Positions 33,505-44,194 of a DNA stretch of 64,000 bases are shown in pieces. Position 1 is the stretch's first letter. The number at the start of each line of letters is the position of its first letter. Source of the DNA: Bacteroidaceae bacterium (GTDB lineage: Bacteria > Bacteroidota > Bacteroidia > Bacteroidales > Bacteroidaceae); assembly GCA_017379075.1 (NCBI GenBank), contig JAFNXL010000015.1, positions 1-64,000 on the forward strand, read 5' to 3'. The notes under the pieces were generated by a model. It was not told the DNA's origin. It saw only the letters and a program-made list of their open reading frames with translations, and did no database searches. A program made the position numbers and the translations under genes.

Positions 33505-34851
33505 TTATTGAGCTGACATTCCAGAACGTCCATGAATGCGGCCAGAGCTGAGCAAGCCGTCATAATGGCGCATCAACAAGTGGCTCTCGATTTGCTGCAA
33601 TGTATCCAAAACCACACCGACAAGAATCAACAGAGAAGTACCTCCGAAGAATTGTGCGAACTCGGGCTGAACATTCATCAGACCGGCAAATGCGGGCATA
33701 CAGGCAATAAGAGCCAAGAACAGAGAGCCGGGGAAAGTAATGCGCTCTATAATACCATCAAGGTAGGCACTTGTATCCTTTCCGGGGCGAACACCTGGGA
33801 TAAATCCATTGTTACGCTTCATATCCTCTGCCATCTGAACAGGGTTCAAAGTGATGGCAGTATAGAAATATGTGAATGCTATAATCAAAATTGCGAACAA
33901 TAAATTATAACCAAGGCTAGTGTGATCTGACAGTGTCATCAAGACAGGTGATGCATTTTCTCCACCGGCAATCATTGTTACCAAAGTAACAGGGATAAAC
34001 ATGATCGCCTGAGCAAAAATAATAGGCATAACGTTGGCAGCAAAAACCTTGAGAGGAATATACTGACGCACGCCACCAACCTGCTGACCTCCATACATAC
34101 GCTTAGCATATTGTACAGGCACCTTGCGAGTTCCTTGTACCAAGAGTATCGCTCCAAGAATTACAACAAAGAGCAACAAAATCTCAATGAGGAACATAAC
34201 AAGTCCACCACCAGACAAATTATTCAATCGTGACACTACTTCTTGACCAAATGCTTGGGGCAATCGTGCGATAATACCCAACATAATGATCAAAGAAACA
34301 CCATTACCGATTCCTTTATCAGTGATGCGCTCGCCGACCCAAAGAGTGAACATACTACCAGCAGCAAGGATAAATGTACTGGCAATCATGAACATATTCC
34401 AGTCCAGAGCGGGATTTAATGCACCTGCTGCCTGAGCACGCAGATTAAGCAAATAGAAAGGAGCTTGGAAAAGGAGAATCAAGATAGTCAGATAACGGGT
34501 ATACTGATTAATCTTTCTTCTACCACTCTCTCCTTCACGCTGCATTTTCTGGAAATAAGGTACCACAAACGCAAACAACTGAATAACGATAGAAGCAGAA
34601 ATGTAAGGCATGATTCCCAAAGCAAAAACAGATGCATTTGAGAAAGCGCCACCAGAGAACATATTCAACAAAGACATAAGTCCTGTATCGGTCTGCGCAC
34701 GCAATGCGGTAAGCGCCTCGGGATTAATGCCAGGAAGGACAATGAATGATCCGAAACGATAGATAGCTGCGAAACCAAGCGTAATGAGGATTCTTGATCT
34801 AAGATCCTCAATACGCCATATGTTCTTTAATGTTTCAATAAACTTCTTCAT
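33505..34851 (-). CDS. secY: Protein translocase subunit SecY
   Basis: Pore of the general secretion channel in the inner membrane. The 448-residue protein has ten hydrophobic helices, the opening IWRIEDLRSRILITLGFAAIYR, the plug-region LSLLNMFSGGAFSNASVFALGIMPYI and the cytoplasmic loop EDMKRNNGFIPGVRPGKDT. Normal length. Between rplO (5 bp upstream) and map. Confidence 0.97.
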   Translation of the reverse strand: MKKFIETLKNIWRIEDLRSRILITLGFAAIYRFGSFIVLPGINPEALTALRAQTDTGLMSLLNMFSGGAFSNASVFALGIMPYISASIVIQLFAFVVPYFQKMQREGESGRRKINQYTRYLTILILLFQAPFYLLNLRAQAAGALNPALDWNMFMIASTFILAAGSMFTLWVGERITDKGIGNGVSLIIMLGIIARLPQAFGQEVVSRLNNLSGGGLVMFLIEILLLFVVILGAILLVQGTRKVPVQYAKRMYGGQQVGGVRQYIPLKVFAANVMPIIFAQAIMFIPVTLVTMIAGGENASPVLMTLSDHTSLGYNLLFAILIIAFTYFYTAITLNPVQMAEDMKRNNGFIPGVRPGKDTSAYLDGIIERITFPGSLFLALIACMPAFAGLMNVQPEFAQFFGGTSLLILVGVVLDTLQQIESHLLMRHYDGLLSSGRIHGRSGMSAQ

Positions 34852-34856
34852 CAGAA

Positions 34857-35300
34857 TTACAGTTTTGTAGCAGTTCCACCAACGGCTTGGATAGCAGCTT
34901 CTGCTGATTTAGAGAAAGCATTGGCGGTTACATCGATCTTGGCAGTGAGTTCACCATTGCTCAAAACCTTTACCAACTGACCCTTCTTGGCCAATCCTGC
35001 TGCAATCATTTCCTCAATACCAATGGTAGTGATATTAGCCTCAGCCAACTTCTGCAGAGAAGAGAGGTTGATGGGCTGATATTCTACACGGTTGATATTC
35101 TTGAAGCCAAACTTAGGAAGACGACGCTGCAAGGGCATCTGACCACCCTCGAAACCAATCTTCTTCTTGTATCCTGAACGAGCCTTGGCTCCCTTGTGAC
35201 CACGGGTAGAAGTGCCACCCAGACCAGAACCAGGACCACGACCAATTCTTCTGCGGCTATGTGTTGATCCACAAGCAGGTTTCAAATTATGTAATTTCAT
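34857..35300 (-). CDS. rplO: Ribosomal protein L15
   Basis: 50S late-assembly protein. The 147-residue sequence starts MKLHNLKPACGSTHSRRRIG, has the Gly/Arg-rich extended arm (GRGPGSGLGGTSTRGHKG) that threads into 23S rRNA, and a C-terminal globular part. Normal length; 32 bp after rpmD. Confidence 0.97.
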   Translation of the reverse strand: MKLHNLKPACGSTHSRRRIGRGPGSGLGGTSTRGHKGAKARSGYKKKIGFEGGQMPLQRRLPKFGFKNINRVEYQPINLSSLQKLAEANITTIGIEEMIAAGLAKKGQLVKVLSNGELTAKIDVTANAFSKSAEAAIQAVGGTATKL

Positions 35301-35332
35301 AACGTTGTTCTTATTTACATGTTGAAACTTTA

Positions 35333-35509
35333 TCAGTCAACAACCTTTACAAGGTGATGAACTGTATTAATCAAACCACGGTTTGAAGGAGTATCTTCAA
35401 TCTCAACAACCTGATTCATCTTCTTCAGACCTAAGGTGTCAAGAGTTGCCTTCTGATTGCGAGGAGCATGTATGCGGCTCCTTACTTGTTGTACTTTAAT
35501 TGTTGCCAT
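35333..35509 (-). CDS. rpmD: Ribosomal protein L30
   Basis: A 58-residue protein: [20 protein letters not shown], then [15 protein letters not shown] and [16 protein letters not shown], a complete bacterial L30. It lies between rpsE (8 bp upstream) and rplO. Confidence 0.96.
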   Translation of the reverse strand: MATIKVQQVRSRIHAPRNQKATLDTLGLKKMNQVVEIEDTPSNRGLINTVHHLVKVVD

Positions 35510-35517
35510 ATTCCTTC

Positions 35518-36030
35518 TTAACCTCTAAATACTTTGTCAATACTGATTCCGCGATTGGCAGCAACAGTCTTTGCATCACGCATTTCGCACAATGCTGCAA
35601 TAGTTGCCTTTACAAGGTTGTGAGGGTTAGAAGAACCCTTTGACTTGGCCAAACAGTCGGTAATACCAACACTCTCCATTACTGCACGCATAGCTCCACC
35701 TGCTACCACTCCGGTACCGGCAGATGCGGGCATGATCAAAACCTCTGCACCACCGAAGTGAGCTGTGGCCTCATGAGGAACTGTACCCTTGATTACGGGA
35801 ACCTTAACCAAGTTCTTCTTGGCAGACTCAACGCCCTTGGCAATAGCAGCTGTTACTTCACCTGCCTTACCAAGTCCCCATCCAATGATACCATTCTCAT
35901 TACCTACCACAACAATGGCAGAAAAAGTGAAGGTACGTCCACCTTTGGTAACCTTGGTAACGCGATTGATAGCAACCAATCTATCCTTCAATTCGATATC
36001 GCTACTTAACTTAACCTTATTAATTGCCAT
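35518..36030 (-). CDS. rpsE: Ribosomal protein S5
   Basis: 30S body protein important for decoding accuracy and mRNA helicase activity. The 170-residue protein has [21 protein letters not shown] (double-stranded RNA-binding-like N-domain) and the C-domain with [19 protein letters not shown] and [11 protein letters not shown]. Normal length; between rplR and rpmD. Confidence 0.97.
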   Translation of the reverse strand: MAINKVKLSSDIELKDRLVAINRVTKVTKGGRTFTFSAIVVVGNENGIIGWGLGKAGEVTAAIAKGVESAKKNLVKVPVIKGTVPHEATAHFGGAEVLIMPASAGTGVVAGGAMRAVMESVGITDCLAKSKGSSNPHNLVKATIAALCEMRDAKTVAANRGISIDKVFRG

Positions 36031-36035
36031 AATCT

Positions 36036-36377
36036 TTAGAATTTAAGTCCACCGTTACGTGCAGCATCAGCTACCTCCTTAACACGTCCATGATACAGAT
36101 AACCATTACGATCGAACACGATAGTAGTGATGCCAGCCTCAAGAGCTTTCTTTGCAATGAGAGCGCCAACCTTTGCAGCCTGCTCCTTCTTAGGACATGC
36201 TTCCATTCCAAGAGATGAAGCTGCTACGAGAGTTGTACCAGTCTGGTCATTGATAATCTGCACGTAAATTTGCTTGTTGCTTCTGAATACAGACATACGG
36301 GGGCGTTCTGCTGTACCAGAAATCTTATTACGAACTCTGTATTTAATCTTAATTCGTCTTTCTATTTTTGTTGTCAT
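36036..36377 (-). CDS. rplR: Ribosomal protein L18
   Basis: Binds 5S rRNA and helps dock it on the 50S. The 113-residue protein has the basic N-terminus ([19 protein letters not shown]), [20 protein letters not shown] and [20 protein letters not shown]. Normal length; 24 bp after rplF. Confidence 0.97.
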   Translation of the reverse strand: MTTKIERRIKIKYRVRNKISGTAERPRMSVFRSNKQIYVQIINDQTGTTLVAASSLGMEACPKKEQAAKVGALIAKKALEAGITTIVFDRNGYLYHGRVKEVADAARNGGLKF

Positions 36378-36401
36378 GATCTTAACTGTGTTTTAAAGTT
36401 A

Positions 36402-36974
36402 TTACTTAGCACCAGCTGACTTACCAGACTTTCTACGAATCTGCTCGCCAACGAACAAAACACCCTTGCCCTTATAAGGTTCAGGCTTACGGAAAGAACG
36501 AATCTTTGCACATACTTGTCCTAAAAGTTGTTTGTCGCAAGACTCCAATGTGATGAGAGGATTCTGATTTCTCTCAGACTTGGTCTCAACTTTGATTTCA
36601 TCGGGAAGCATGAACATAATGGGGTGAGTGTAACCCAGAGCGAAATCCAAAAGATTACCCTGGTTAGATACGCGGAAACCTACACCAACGAGTTCGAGTT
36701 CCTTCTTGTATCCTTCTGACACACCAACAACCATGTTGTTCAAGAGAGCACGATAAAGGCCGTGGAATGCCTGCTTCTGCTTCTGCTCTACGATATCAGT
36801 TGCTTCGTCAATCTCCAGAACTACTTCAGCTTCAGAAACCTTAACAATAATTGAGGGGTTTACAGCCTGGCTCAATTCACCTTTCTTACCTTTTACGGTA
36901 ACAACATTGTCTGCATCAACGCTAACGGTTACGCCTGCAGGGATGCTAATGGGCAATTTACCAATTCTTGACAT
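36402..36974 (-). CDS. rplF: Ribosomal protein L6
   Basis: 50S protein near the factor-binding centre. I place the start at ATG 36974 (MSRIGKLPISIPAGVTV), the conserved L6 opening, giving 190 residues; the frame is open 33 bp further but those codons overlap rpsH. A strong GAGGAGG purine motif precedes this start, unusual in Bacteroidetes. The C-terminal block KPEPYKGKGVLF is intact. Confidence 0.97.
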   Translation of the reverse strand: MSRIGKLPISIPAGVTVSVDADNVVTVKGKKGELSQAVNPSIIVKVSEAEVVLEIDEATDIVEQKQKQAFHGLYRALLNNMVVGVSEGYKKELELVGVGFRVSNQGNLLDFALGYTHPIMFMLPDEIKVETKSERNQNPLITLESCDKQLLGQVCAKIRSFRKPEPYKGKGVLFVGEQIRRKSGKSAGAK

Positions 36975-36991
36975 AAATAAATCCTCCTCAA

Positions 36992-37387
36992 TTAATATAC
37001 ATAACAAAGAACTTCACCACCGATCTTCAGCTCGGCAGCTTCTTTGTTAGTCATTACACCCTTGGAAGTGGATAAAATAGCAATACCCAATCCATTAATT
37101 ACTCTCGGCATATCCTTATAACCAGTGTACTTACGCATACCGGGAGTGGATATTCTGATCAACTTCTTGATAGCATTCACCTTGTTAACGGTGTCATACT
37201 TCAAGGCAATCTTGATTGTACCTTGAGGTCCATCCTCTACGAACTTGTAGTTCAAGATGTAACCCTTTTCGAAGAGAATCTTGGTGATTTCCTTCTTCAA
37301 ATTTGACGCTGGCACTTCCACAATTCTGTGCTTAGCCATGATTGCGTTGCGCAATCTAGTCAAATAATCTGCTATTGGATCTGTCAT
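36992..37387 (-). CDS. rpsH: Ribosomal protein S8
   Basis: Primary 16S binder in the 30S body. The 131-residue sequence (MTDPIADYLTRLRNAIMAKH ... ISTPGMRKYTGY, GLGIAILSTSKGVMT, GGEVLCYVY) is complete. In E. coli S8 is the spc operon repressor. Between rpsN (54 bp upstream) and rplF (17 bp). Confidence 0.97.
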   Translation of the reverse strand: MTDPIADYLTRLRNAIMAKHRIVEVPASNLKKEITKILFEKGYILNYKFVEDGPQGTIKIALKYDTVNKVNAIKKLIRISTPGMRKYTGYKDMPRVINGLGIAILSTSKGVMTNKEAAELKIGGEVLCYVY

Positions 37388-37441
37388 GTTATAAAAAATT
37401 TAATTAATCGGGGCTCTCCCGACAATATTAAAAAATAAAAA

Positions 37442-37741
37442 TTACCAGCTTGCCTTCTTTACGCCAGGGATCAAACCACTTGAAGCCATCTCACGGAACT
37501 GAATACGTGAAAGGCCGAAGAAGCGCATATATCCCTTGGGACGACCGGTCAACTTGCAACGGTTGTGCAGACGAATGGGGTTTGCGTTGCGAGGAATTGA
37601 CTGCAACTTCTGAGCAGCTTCAAATGCTTCAACTGGGTCACCAGTGTTAACAATCTTCTTCAACGCTGCACGCTTCTCTGCATACTTAGCTACGAGTTTG
37701 GCACGCTTTACCTCGCGTGCCTTCATGGATTCTTTTGCCAT
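37442..37741 (-). CDS. rpsN: Ribosomal protein S14 (zinc-free type)
   Basis: 30S head protein. The 99-residue form has [39 protein letters not shown] and the end [11 protein letters not shown]. It has a single Cys and lacks the CxxC pairs, so it is the long zinc-independent form. 3 bp after rplE. Confidence 0.97.
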   Translation of the reverse strand: MAKESMKAREVKRAKLVAKYAEKRAALKKIVNTGDPVEAFEAAQKLQSIPRNANPIRLHNRCKLTGRPKGYMRFFGLSRIQFREMASSGLIPGVKKASW

Positions 37742-37744
37742 ATC

Positions 37745-38305
37745 TTATTTATCGTTTTTTGCGTTCTTAAAGGGAAGACCAAATTCCTTCAGCAGAGCAT
37801 ATCCCTCTTCGTCTGTCTGTGCAGTGGTTACGAAGGTAATGTTCATACCCAAAATACGGTCAATAGCATCGATATTGATTTCGGGGAAAATAATCTGCTC
37901 CTGAATACCAAGAGTGTAATTTCCACGACCATCCAACTTGCTCTCGATACCCTTAAAGTCACGGATACGAGGAAGAGCTACACGCACGAGTCTCTCCAAG
38001 AACTCGTACATTCTCTCACGACGAAGTGTTACGCGTACACCGATAGGCATCTTCTTACGAAGCTTGAAGTTTGCCACGTCCTTCTTAGAAACAGTAGCAA
38101 CAGCCTTCTGACCGGTGATAGCAGTAAGTTCATTGATGGCAACCTCGATAATCTTCTTATCGGCAGTAGCCATACCAAGGCCTTCGTTGATAACGATCTT
38201 CTTCAATACAGGAATCTGCATAGGAGAAGTGTAGTTGAATTGCTTCATCAAAGCAGGAGCTATACGCTCTGCATATTCTTTCTTAAGGCTTGCAGTATTT
38301 GCCAT
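37745..38305 (-). CDS. rplE: Ribosomal protein L5
   Basis: Binds 5S rRNA and contacts the P-site tRNA. The 186-residue protein has [38 protein letters not shown] ([17 protein letters not shown]) and [23 protein letters not shown]. Normal length; 16 bp after rplX. Confidence 0.97.
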   Translation of the reverse strand: MANTASLKKEYAERIAPALMKQFNYTSPMQIPVLKKIVINEGLGMATADKKIIEVAINELTAITGQKAVATVSKKDVANFKLRKKMPIGVRVTLRRERMYEFLERLVRVALPRIRDFKGIESKLDGRGNYTLGIQEQIIFPEINIDAIDRILGMNITFVTTAQTDEEGYALLKEFGLPFKNAKNDK

Positions 38306-38321
38306 TACTTAAATCTCCTTT

Positions 38322-38600
38322 TTATTTTATGGTTACCTTCATGGCCTTACCGTTAGAACGGGTGGCCTGGCCATTTACAATGGGATTCAACTTAGAAATA
38401 TGAATAGGAGCCTCCTGCTTTACAATGCCTCCCTGAGGGTTCTTGGCACTGGGTTTCTGGCTCTTGGACACCATGTTCACACCCTCTACAACGGCACGCT
38501 GTTCTTTTACGAACACCTTCAATACCTTACCTTGCTGGCCTTTGCTGGCACCAGAGTTTACGTATACGGTATCGCCTTTCTTAATATGTAATTTACTCAT
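38322..38600 (-). CDS. rplX: Ribosomal protein L24
   Basis: Assembly initiator of the 50S subunit. The 92-residue sequence has the KOW motif ([23 protein letters not shown]), [15 protein letters not shown] and [11 protein letters not shown]. It is somewhat shorter than the roughly 104 residues of E. coli L24. Between rplN (21 bp upstream) and rplE. Confidence 0.96.
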   Translation of the reverse strand: MSKLHIKKGDTVYVNSGASKGQQGKVLKVFVKEQRAVVEGVNMVSKSQKPSAKNPQGGIVKQEAPIHISKLNPIVNGQATRSNGKAMKVTIK

Positions 38601-38621
38601 TACTTATACTTAGTTAAAGGA

Positions 38622-38987
38622 TTAAAGAACCTCAGGTGCCAAAGATACGACCTTCATATTTACAGTACGCAACTCACGGGCAACGGGACCGAAAATACGG
38701 CTACCGCGCAACTCACCAGAGTTATTGAGCAATACACAAGCATTGTCATCAAAACGGATATATGAACCATCGGGACGACGAACTTCCTTCTTTGTGCGTA
38801 CAATCAAGGCCTTTGATACGGCACCTTTCTTAATATCACTGGATGGAATGACGCTCTTCACAGAAACGACGATTACATCACCTACAGACGCATAACGACG
38901 ACGAGTTCCGCCCAAAACACGAATGCAAAGACATTCCTTGGCACCGCTATTGTCTGCAACAACCAATCTAGATTCGGATTGTATCAT
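38622..38987 (-). CDS. rplN: Ribosomal protein L14
   Basis: 50S protein at the inter-subunit bridge with 16S h14. The 121-residue chain has [35 protein letters not shown] and GPVARELR, the complete L14. It is 2 bp after rpsQ. Confidence 0.97.
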   Translation of the reverse strand: MIQSESRLVVADNSGAKECLCIRVLGGTRRRYASVGDVIVVSVKSVIPSSDIKKGAVSKALIVRTKKEVRRPDGSYIRFDDNACVLLNNSGELRGSRIFGPVARELRTVNMKVVSLAPEVL

Positions 38988-38989
38988 AA

Positions 38990-39247
38990 TTACTTAGCTC
39001 TTTCAACGATTTCTACTACTCTCCATCTCTTTGTCTTGCTCAAAGGACGAGTTTCCATAATCAGAACGGTGTCACCCTTGTGACATTCGTTCTTCTCGTC
39101 ATGAGCATGGTACTTCTTTGTCTTTGCGACAAACTTACCATAAATAGGGTGCTTCTCCTTGAATTTTGCAGCCACAACAATGGTCTTATCCATCTTATCG
39201 CTTACTACAACACCCGTTCTAGTCTTTCTTAAATTTCTTGCTTCCAT
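38990..39247 (-). CDS. rpsQ: Ribosomal protein S17
   Basis: 30S body protein with an OB fold. The 85-residue protein reads [20 protein letters not shown], then [17 protein letters not shown] and [13 protein letters not shown]. Complete; 13 bp after rpmC. Confidence 0.97.
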   Translation of the reverse strand: MEARNLRKTRTGVVVSDKMDKTIVVAAKFKEKHPIYGKFVAKTKKYHAHDEKNECHKGDTVLIMETRPLSKTKRWRVVEIVERAK

Positions 39248-39260
39248 GTTTGGACCATTA

Positions 39261-39455
39261 TTACTTGTTAAGCTCTTTCTGACGGAGTACAGTCTTCAAA
39301 CGAGCTATGTTACGACGCGCAATCTTAATCTGAGAGTTGTTCTCGAGGGGAGAAACGGCATGGTTCAACAACATCTGGTTGTAGTTTGCCTGCTCTGTCT
39401 GGATACGCTCTGCCAATTCGGCAGCGGTCATCTCCTTAATTTCAGCTATCTTCAT
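39261..39455 (-). CDS. rpmC: Ribosomal protein L29
   Basis: Two-helix 50S protein beside the exit tunnel, part of the docking site for trigger factor and SRP. The 64-residue sequence begins [18 protein letters not shown] and has the [15 protein letters not shown] block. 2 bp after rplP. Confidence 0.97.
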   Translation of the reverse strand: MKIAEIKEMTAAELAERIQTEQANYNQMLLNHAVSPLENNSQIKIARRNIARLKTVLRQKELNK

Positions 39456-39457
39456 AA

Positions 39458-39883
39458 TTATGCGTTTTTATCGTAATCTCTTCTAACTACAAACTTTGTG
39501 GTTACAGGCAACTTCTGAGCTGCAAGACGAAGAGCTTCCTTAGCAATCTCATAAGATACACCTTCAATCTCGAAAATGATACGTCCGGGGGTAATGGGGA
39601 ATACATATCCTACTGGATCTCCCTTACCCTTACCCATACGTACGTCTGCAGGTTTTTTGGTAACAGGCTTGTCGGGGAAAATACGAATCCAACTCTGACC
39701 CTCACGCTGCATATAACGTGTCATGGCAACACGGGCTGCTTCAATCTGACGAGCGGTAATCCAATGTGTATCCAAAGACTTGATACCAAAAGATCCGAAA
39801 GCCAGCTGATTTCCACGCATGGCATTGCCTTTGCAACGACCTTTTTGTGGTCTTCTATATTTTGTTCTTTTTGGTTGTAACAT
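39458..39883 (-). CDS. rplP: Ribosomal protein L16
   Basis: 50S protein organising the A-site tRNA elbow region. The 141-residue protein has [51 protein letters not shown] and [18 protein letters not shown]. Complete; 14 bp after rpsC. Confidence 0.97.
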   Translation of the reverse strand: MLQPKRTKYRRPQKGRCKGNAMRGNQLAFGSFGIKSLDTHWITARQIEAARVAMTRYMQREGQSWIRIFPDKPVTKKPADVRMGKGKGDPVGYVFPITPGRIIFEIEGVSYEIAKEALRLAAQKLPVTTKFVVRRDYDKNA

Positions 39884-39897
39884 GATAATTCTGAAAT

Positions 39898-40626
39898 TTA
39901 GCGATTGTTGTTCTTCTTACGACGGAAGTTCTTTCCACCGTTGCCGTTAAAGTTACGTCCACTCTCCTTCTGCTGAGTGAAGTTGGGTGACAAATCCTTC
40001 TTGCCATATACCTCACCACGGCAAATCCAAACCTTGATGCCCAAGATACCAACCTTTGTCAGCGCTTCTGCGTGGCAATAATCGATATCGGCACGAAGTG
40101 TGTGCAATGGAGTACGACCTTCCTTGAACATCTCTGAACGAGCCATTTCAGCACCGTTAAGGCGACCACAGATCTGAACCTTGATACCTTCTGCACCGGC
40201 GCGCATTGAATTTGCTACAGCCATCTTGATGGCACGACGGTAAGAAATCTTACCTTCAACCTGACGAGCAATATTGTTGGCTACTATCACAGCATCCAGC
40301 TCAGGCTTCTTAACCTCGAAGATGTTGATCTGAATTTCCTTCTGAGTCAACTTCTTCAATTCTTCCTTCAGATTGTCAACTTTTTCGCCACCCTTACCAA
40401 TGATAAGTCCTGGACGGGCAGTACATACGGTAATGGTTACCATCTTAAGTGTGCGTTCGATGACAATACGGGAAATACTGGCATCGCCCAGACGAGCGTT
40501 AAGATACTTGCGAATCTTGCTATCCTCAAGGATAGAATCTCCGAAGTCTTTGCCACCATACCAATTAGAGTCCCAACCGCGTACAATACCTAAGCGATTG
40601 CTTATAGGATTTACTTTCTGTCCCAT
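39898..40626 (-). CDS. rpsC: Ribosomal protein S3
   Basis: 30S protein at the mRNA entrance. The 242-residue sequence has [18 protein letters not shown], the KH domain ([20 protein letters not shown]) and [12 protein letters not shown]; the end is Asn/Lys/Arg-rich. Slightly longer than E. coli S3 (233). 15 bp after rplV. Confidence 0.97.
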   Translation of the reverse strand: MGQKVNPISNRLGIVRGWDSNWYGGKDFGDSILEDSKIRKYLNARLGDASISRIVIERTLKMVTITVCTARPGLIIGKGGEKVDNLKEELKKLTQKEIQINIFEVKKPELDAVIVANNIARQVEGKISYRRAIKMAVANSMRAGAEGIKVQICGRLNGAEMARSEMFKEGRTPLHTLRADIDYCHAEALTKVGILGIKVWICRGEVYGKKDLSPNFTQQKESGRNFNGNGGKNFRRKKNNNR

Positions 40627-40641
40627 ACTTTTACTTAATCA

Positions 40642-41037
40642 TTAATCATTCTTAGTGTCGACGAACAAAGTAACATGGTTAGAACGCTTACGGATTCTAT
40701 AACCACGGCCCTGAGGAGCAGGTCTCATTCGCTTGAGGGTAGCACCACAATCTACAAAGATCTTTGTGATATAGAGCTCGCCATCCTCTGCCTTACGCTC
40801 ATTCTTTTGTTCCCAGTTTGCAATAGCCGAACGGAGAAGCTTCTCAACATCGGCTGAAGCTGCCTTAGCGCAGAACTTCAAAGTTGCAAGTGCTCGGTTA
40901 ACTTCCATGCCGCGAACCAAATCAACCACATATCTCATCTTGCGGGGAGAAGAAGGCACATTGCGCAACTTAGCAAAATATTGGGTTTTGAGGGCTGCCT
41001 TTCTTGCATCAGCAGCTAATCTTTTTCTTTTTCCCAT
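40642..41037 (-). CDS. rplV: Ribosomal protein L22
   Basis: 50S protein whose hairpin lines the exit tunnel. The 131-residue protein has a basic N-terminus, [20 protein letters not shown] and the tunnel loop [20 protein letters not shown]; no deletion of the kind linked to macrolide resistance is seen in the loop. 37 bp after rpsS. Confidence 0.97.
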   Translation of the reverse strand: MGKRKRLAADARKAALKTQYFAKLRNVPSSPRKMRYVVDLVRGMEVNRALATLKFCAKAASADVEKLLRSAIANWEQKNERKAEDGELYITKIFVDCGATLKRMRPAPQGRGYRIRKRSNHVTLFVDTKND

Positions 41038-41074
41038 TATATTATTACTCTTTTATTATCTTTAAACGACCTGC

Positions 41075-41344
41075 TTACTTCTTCTTGTTACCAGCATGGC
41101 CACCGAACTTACGTGTGGGAGCAAACTCACCCAACTTGTGTCCAACCATGTTTTCAGTAACGTAAACAGGAATAAACTTATTTCCGTTATGAACGGCTAC
41201 CGTATGACCAACGAAGTCAGGAGAAATCATTGAAGCACGAGACCATGTCTTTACGACATTCTTCTTACCACTCTCATTCATGGCAAGAATCTTCTTCTCC
41301 AGACTAACTTCAATATACGGACCTTTCTTTAATGAACGACTCAT
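41075..41344 (-). CDS. rpsS: Ribosomal protein S19
   Basis: 30S head protein interacting with S13. The 89-residue sequence has [39 protein letters not shown] and [12 protein letters not shown]. Complete; 21 bp after rplB. Confidence 0.97.
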   Translation of the reverse strand: MSRSLKKGPYIEVSLEKKILAMNESGKKNVVKTWSRASMISPDFVGHTVAVHNGNKFIPVYVTENMVGHKLGEFAPTRKFGGHAGNKKK

Positions 41345-41365
41345 AATTTACTCTAGTTAACTTGA

Positions 41366-42190
41366 TTACTTTTTACATCTTTCGATAATATACTTGTTGG
41401 ACTGCTTCTTGGGTGCACGTGTCTTGAGACCCTTAGCATACAAGCCCTTACGTGAACGAGGATGACCTCCAGACTGACGTCCTTCACCACCACCCATGGG
41501 GTGATCGTGGGGGTTCATAACAACACCACGGTTGTGGGGACGACGACCCAACCAGCGAGAACGACCGGCCTTACCTGAGCATTCCAACGCGTGATCGCTG
41601 TTACCTACACTACCGATAGTAGCCTTGCAGGTGTTGAGAATCAGACGAGTCTCACCAGAAGGCAACTTGATAACACAGTAACGACCATCACGAGAAGTCA
41701 ACTGAGCGAAATTACCAGCGGAACGCACGAGCAGAGCGCCCTGTCCAGGACGAAGCTCAATGTTGTGGATTACAGTACCGACGGGAATGTTCTGCAAGGG
41801 CAGACAGTTTCCAACTTCGGGAGCTGCTTCGGCGCCACTCATCACAGTGGTACCCACCTTCAAACCGTTGGGAGCAATAATATAACGTTTTTCACCGTCA
41901 GCGTAAAACAACAGAGCGATACGAGCCGAACGGTTGGGATCGTATTCAATTGTTTTAACCACTGCGGGCACACCATCTTTCTCTCGTTTGAAGTCAATGA
42001 AACGGAAAAGCTTCTTATGGCCACCGCCAAGGTAGCGCATGGTCATCTTACCGACGTTGTTGCGACCACCAGTTGAACGCTTTCCGTAAACGAGAGACTT
42101 TTCAGGTACCGATGCAGTAATTTCCTCGAAGGTACCTATAACTTTGTGTCTTTGGCCCGGTGTTGTGGGCTTAAATTTACGTACTGCCAT
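41366..42190 (-). CDS. rplB: Ribosomal protein L2
   Basis: 50S core protein near the peptidyl-transferase centre. The 274-residue protein has [20 protein letters not shown], the SH3-like middle domain, and [16 protein letters not shown] carrying the conserved histidine needed for activity. 8 bp after rplW. Confidence 0.97.
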   Translation of the reverse strand: MAVRKFKPTTPGQRHKVIGTFEEITASVPEKSLVYGKRSTGGRNNVGKMTMRYLGGGHKKLFRFIDFKREKDGVPAVVKTIEYDPNRSARIALLFYADGEKRYIIAPNGLKVGTTVMSGAEAAPEVGNCLPLQNIPVGTVIHNIELRPGQGALLVRSAGNFAQLTSRDGRYCVIKLPSGETRLILNTCKATIGSVGNSDHALECSGKAGRSRWLGRRPHNRGVVMNPHDHPMGGGEGRQSGGHPRSRKGLYAKGLKTRAPKKQSNKYIIERCKK

Positions 42191-42198
42191 CTTATAAA

Positions 42199-42489
42199 TT
42201 AAATGTTGCTATAAAAATCAATAACATCGCCTTCCTTCAAAGTCACGATTGCCTTCTTGAAGGCGTTTGTGCGGCCCTTAATCAGGCCAGACTTTGTATA
42301 GCGGCTTTTGTTCTTACCTGCATAATTGCAAGTATTCACTGCGGTTACAGTGACATTATAGAGAGCCTCAACTTCCTTCTTAATCTCTATTTTGTTTGCC
42401 TCAGGACGCACGATGAAGCCGAACTTGTTCTGCTTCTCGGTGATTTGGGTCATCTTCTCTGTGATGATAGGCTTAATGATATATCCCAT
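42199..42489 (-). CDS. rplW: Ribosomal protein L23
   Basis: 50S protein at the tunnel exit, docking trigger factor and SRP. The 96-residue sequence begins [20 protein letters not shown] and contains [19 protein letters not shown]. Normal length; 20 bp after rplD. Confidence 0.97.
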   Translation of the reverse strand: MGYIIKPIITEKMTQITEKQNKFGFIVRPEANKIEIKKEVEALYNVTVTAVNTCNYAGKNKSRYTKSGLIKGRTNAFKKAIVTLKEGDVIDFYSNI

Positions 42490-42509
42490 AATAGTTATGA
42501 CTCTTTATC

Positions 42510-43139
42510 TTATTTTATTAAGTTTCCTTCAATTACGTTCAACGCGCCTTCAGTCACAACCATTACCTGAGCATCCAATACTTTGTAGGTATTCAACGCT
42601 TCGGCAGGCATAACATTGACACGTTCGATATTACGAGCCGACAAATATACTACTTTATTTGCACCTGGCAAAACAAAAAGGCTCTTCTTTTCTGAAACTT
42701 TAAGATTATTTATGATTTCTACCATAGATTTGGTCTTAGGAGCCTCAAAATTGAAGTCTTCAATTACAATGATTGCATTTTCTTTTGCCTTATATGCAAG
42801 AGCAGACTTACGTGCCAACAGACGAAGTTTCTTGTTCAACTTGAAACCGTAATCGCGGGGCTTGGGACCGAATACACGACCACCACCTACCAATACGGGA
42901 GAGTTGATATCACCACGGCGAGCGCCGCCGCCACCCTTCTGGCGACCGAGCTTGCGTGTTGAACCACTTACTTCGCTTCTTTCCTTTGACTTTGCAGTAC
43001 CCTGACGCTGGTTAGCCAAATAGAGCTTTACATCAAGATAGATTGCATGATCATTGGGTTCGATTGCATAGATATCATCATTGAGGACAACCTTACGACC
43101 GGTATCCTCGCCCTTAATATTTAATACACTGATTTCCAT
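42510..43139 (-). CDS. rplD: Ribosomal protein L4
   Basis: 50S protein with a tunnel-lining loop. The 209-residue protein has the loop region [20 protein letters not shown] and [20 protein letters not shown]. In E. coli L4 also represses the S10 operon; whether it does here is not visible. Its first base coincides with the last base of rplC. Confidence 0.97.
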   Translation of the reverse strand: MEISVLNIKGEDTGRKVVLNDDIYAIEPNDHAIYLDVKLYLANQRQGTAKSKERSEVSGSTRKLGRQKGGGGARRGDINSPVLVGGGRVFGPKPRDYGFKLNKKLRLLARKSALAYKAKENAIIVIEDFNFEAPKTKSMVEIINNLKVSEKKSLFVLPGANKVVYLSARNIERVNVMPAEALNTYKVLDAQVMVVTEGALNVIEGNLIK

Positions 43140-43756
43140 TACTTCAAAACGCTAACAATTGAACCATTGTATCCAGGAACACTACCCTTGATCAAAAGAA
43201 GGTTATGTTCGGGGATTACCTTTAACACTTGCAGATTGTGAGTAGTTACACGGTCACAACCCATCTGGCCGCCCATGCGCAAACCTTTGAAAACCTTTGC
43301 GGGGTAAGAACATGCGCCGATTGAACCGGGCTTACGCTGACGGTCATCCTGACCGTGAGTAGTCTGACCTACACCACCAAAGCCATGACGTTTCATTACA
43401 CCCTGGAAACCGCGACCCTTTGATGTACCGATTACATCAACATACTCGCAGCCCTCAAACATTTCAACTGTTACGGTGTCGCCAAGGTTCAATTCCTTGT
43501 CGAAGCCTGTGAACTCGGCCAAGTGTCTCTTGGGTGTTACACCAGCCTTCTTAAAGTGACCCATCAAAGCTGCGGTAGTATTCTTCTCCTTAGCTTCCTG
43601 GAAACCGAGCTGAATGGCACTATAACCATCCTTCTCTACACTCTTGACCTGAGTAACAACACAAGGACCCAATTCGATAACAGTGCATGGTACATTCTTA
43701 CCCTCGGCACTGAATACGGAAGTCATTCCGATTTTCTTTCCTAATAATCCTGGCAT
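43139..43756 (-). CDS. rplC: Ribosomal protein L3
   Basis: 50S assembly initiator. The 205-residue protein has [20 protein letters not shown], the central extension near the peptidyl-transferase centre ([16 protein letters not shown]), [19 protein letters not shown] and [10 protein letters not shown]. The conserved Gln methylated in other bacteria is present. 36 bp after rpsJ. Confidence 0.97.
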   Translation of the reverse strand: MPGLLGKKIGMTSVFSAEGKNVPCTVIELGPCVVTQVKSVEKDGYSAIQLGFQEAKEKNTTAALMGHFKKAGVTPKRHLAEFTGFDKELNLGDTVTVEMFEGCEYVDVIGTSKGRGFQGVMKRHGFGGVGQTTHGQDDRQRKPGSIGACSYPAKVFKGLRMGGQMGCDRVTTHNLQVLKVIPEHNLLLIKGSVPGYNGSIVSVLK

Positions 43757-43792
43757 TTCAGATAAATTTAAAAAACAAATTAATTAATAGTA

Positions 43793-44098
43793 TTAAACCT
43801 TGATCTCAACTTCCACGCCGCTGGGCAATTCCAACTTCATCAGAGCGTCAATGGTCTTCTCTGTTGAGCTGTAAATGTCGATAAGACGCTTGTAAGAAGA
43901 CAGTTCAAACTGTTCACGGCTCTTCTTGTTAACGAAAGTAGAACGGTTAACGGTAAAGATACGCTTGCGGGTGGGCAAGGGTATAGGACCGCTAACGATA
44001 GCACCAGACAACTTAACTGTCTTTACAATTTTCTCTGCAGACTTGTCCACCAGATTGTGGTCATAAGACTTCAGCTTAATTCTAATTTTTTGACTCAT
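43793..44098 (-). CDS. rpsJ: Ribosomal protein S10
   Basis: 30S head protein, also the NusE partner of NusB in antitermination. The 101-residue sequence has [37 protein letters not shown] and [16 protein letters not shown]. First gene of the S10 group, 96 bp after fusA with a hairpin in between. Confidence 0.97.
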   Translation of the reverse strand: MSQKIRIKLKSYDHNLVDKSAEKIVKTVKLSGAIVSGPIPLPTRKRIFTVNRSTFVNKKSREQFELSSYKRLIDIYSSTEKTIDALMKLELPSGVEVEIKV

Positions 44099-44132
44099 GT
44101 TATTTTTTAATATTAATATTGTTTATAATAGG

Positions 44133-44176
44133 AAAGGAACGTTCCCTAAGAGTCGTTTGCTAGAGAACGGCCCTTT
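44133..44176 (-). promoter_or_regulatory. Hairpin between fusA and rpsJ
   Basis: AAAGG/CCTTT (44133-44137/44172-44176) and CGTTCCCT/AGAGAACG (44140-44147/44162-44169, one G-U) form a stem with a small internal loop. It could modulate readthrough from the str to the S10 group. No U-run follows, so it is not a standard terminator. Confidence 0.4.
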
Positions 44177-44194
44177 CGCTATCGTTTGTTTTTA

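Noticed and set aside
36975..37007. Earlier start for rplF
   Set aside because: It overlaps rpsH; the conserved L6 opening MSRIGKLP is at 36974 with a strong purine motif before it.
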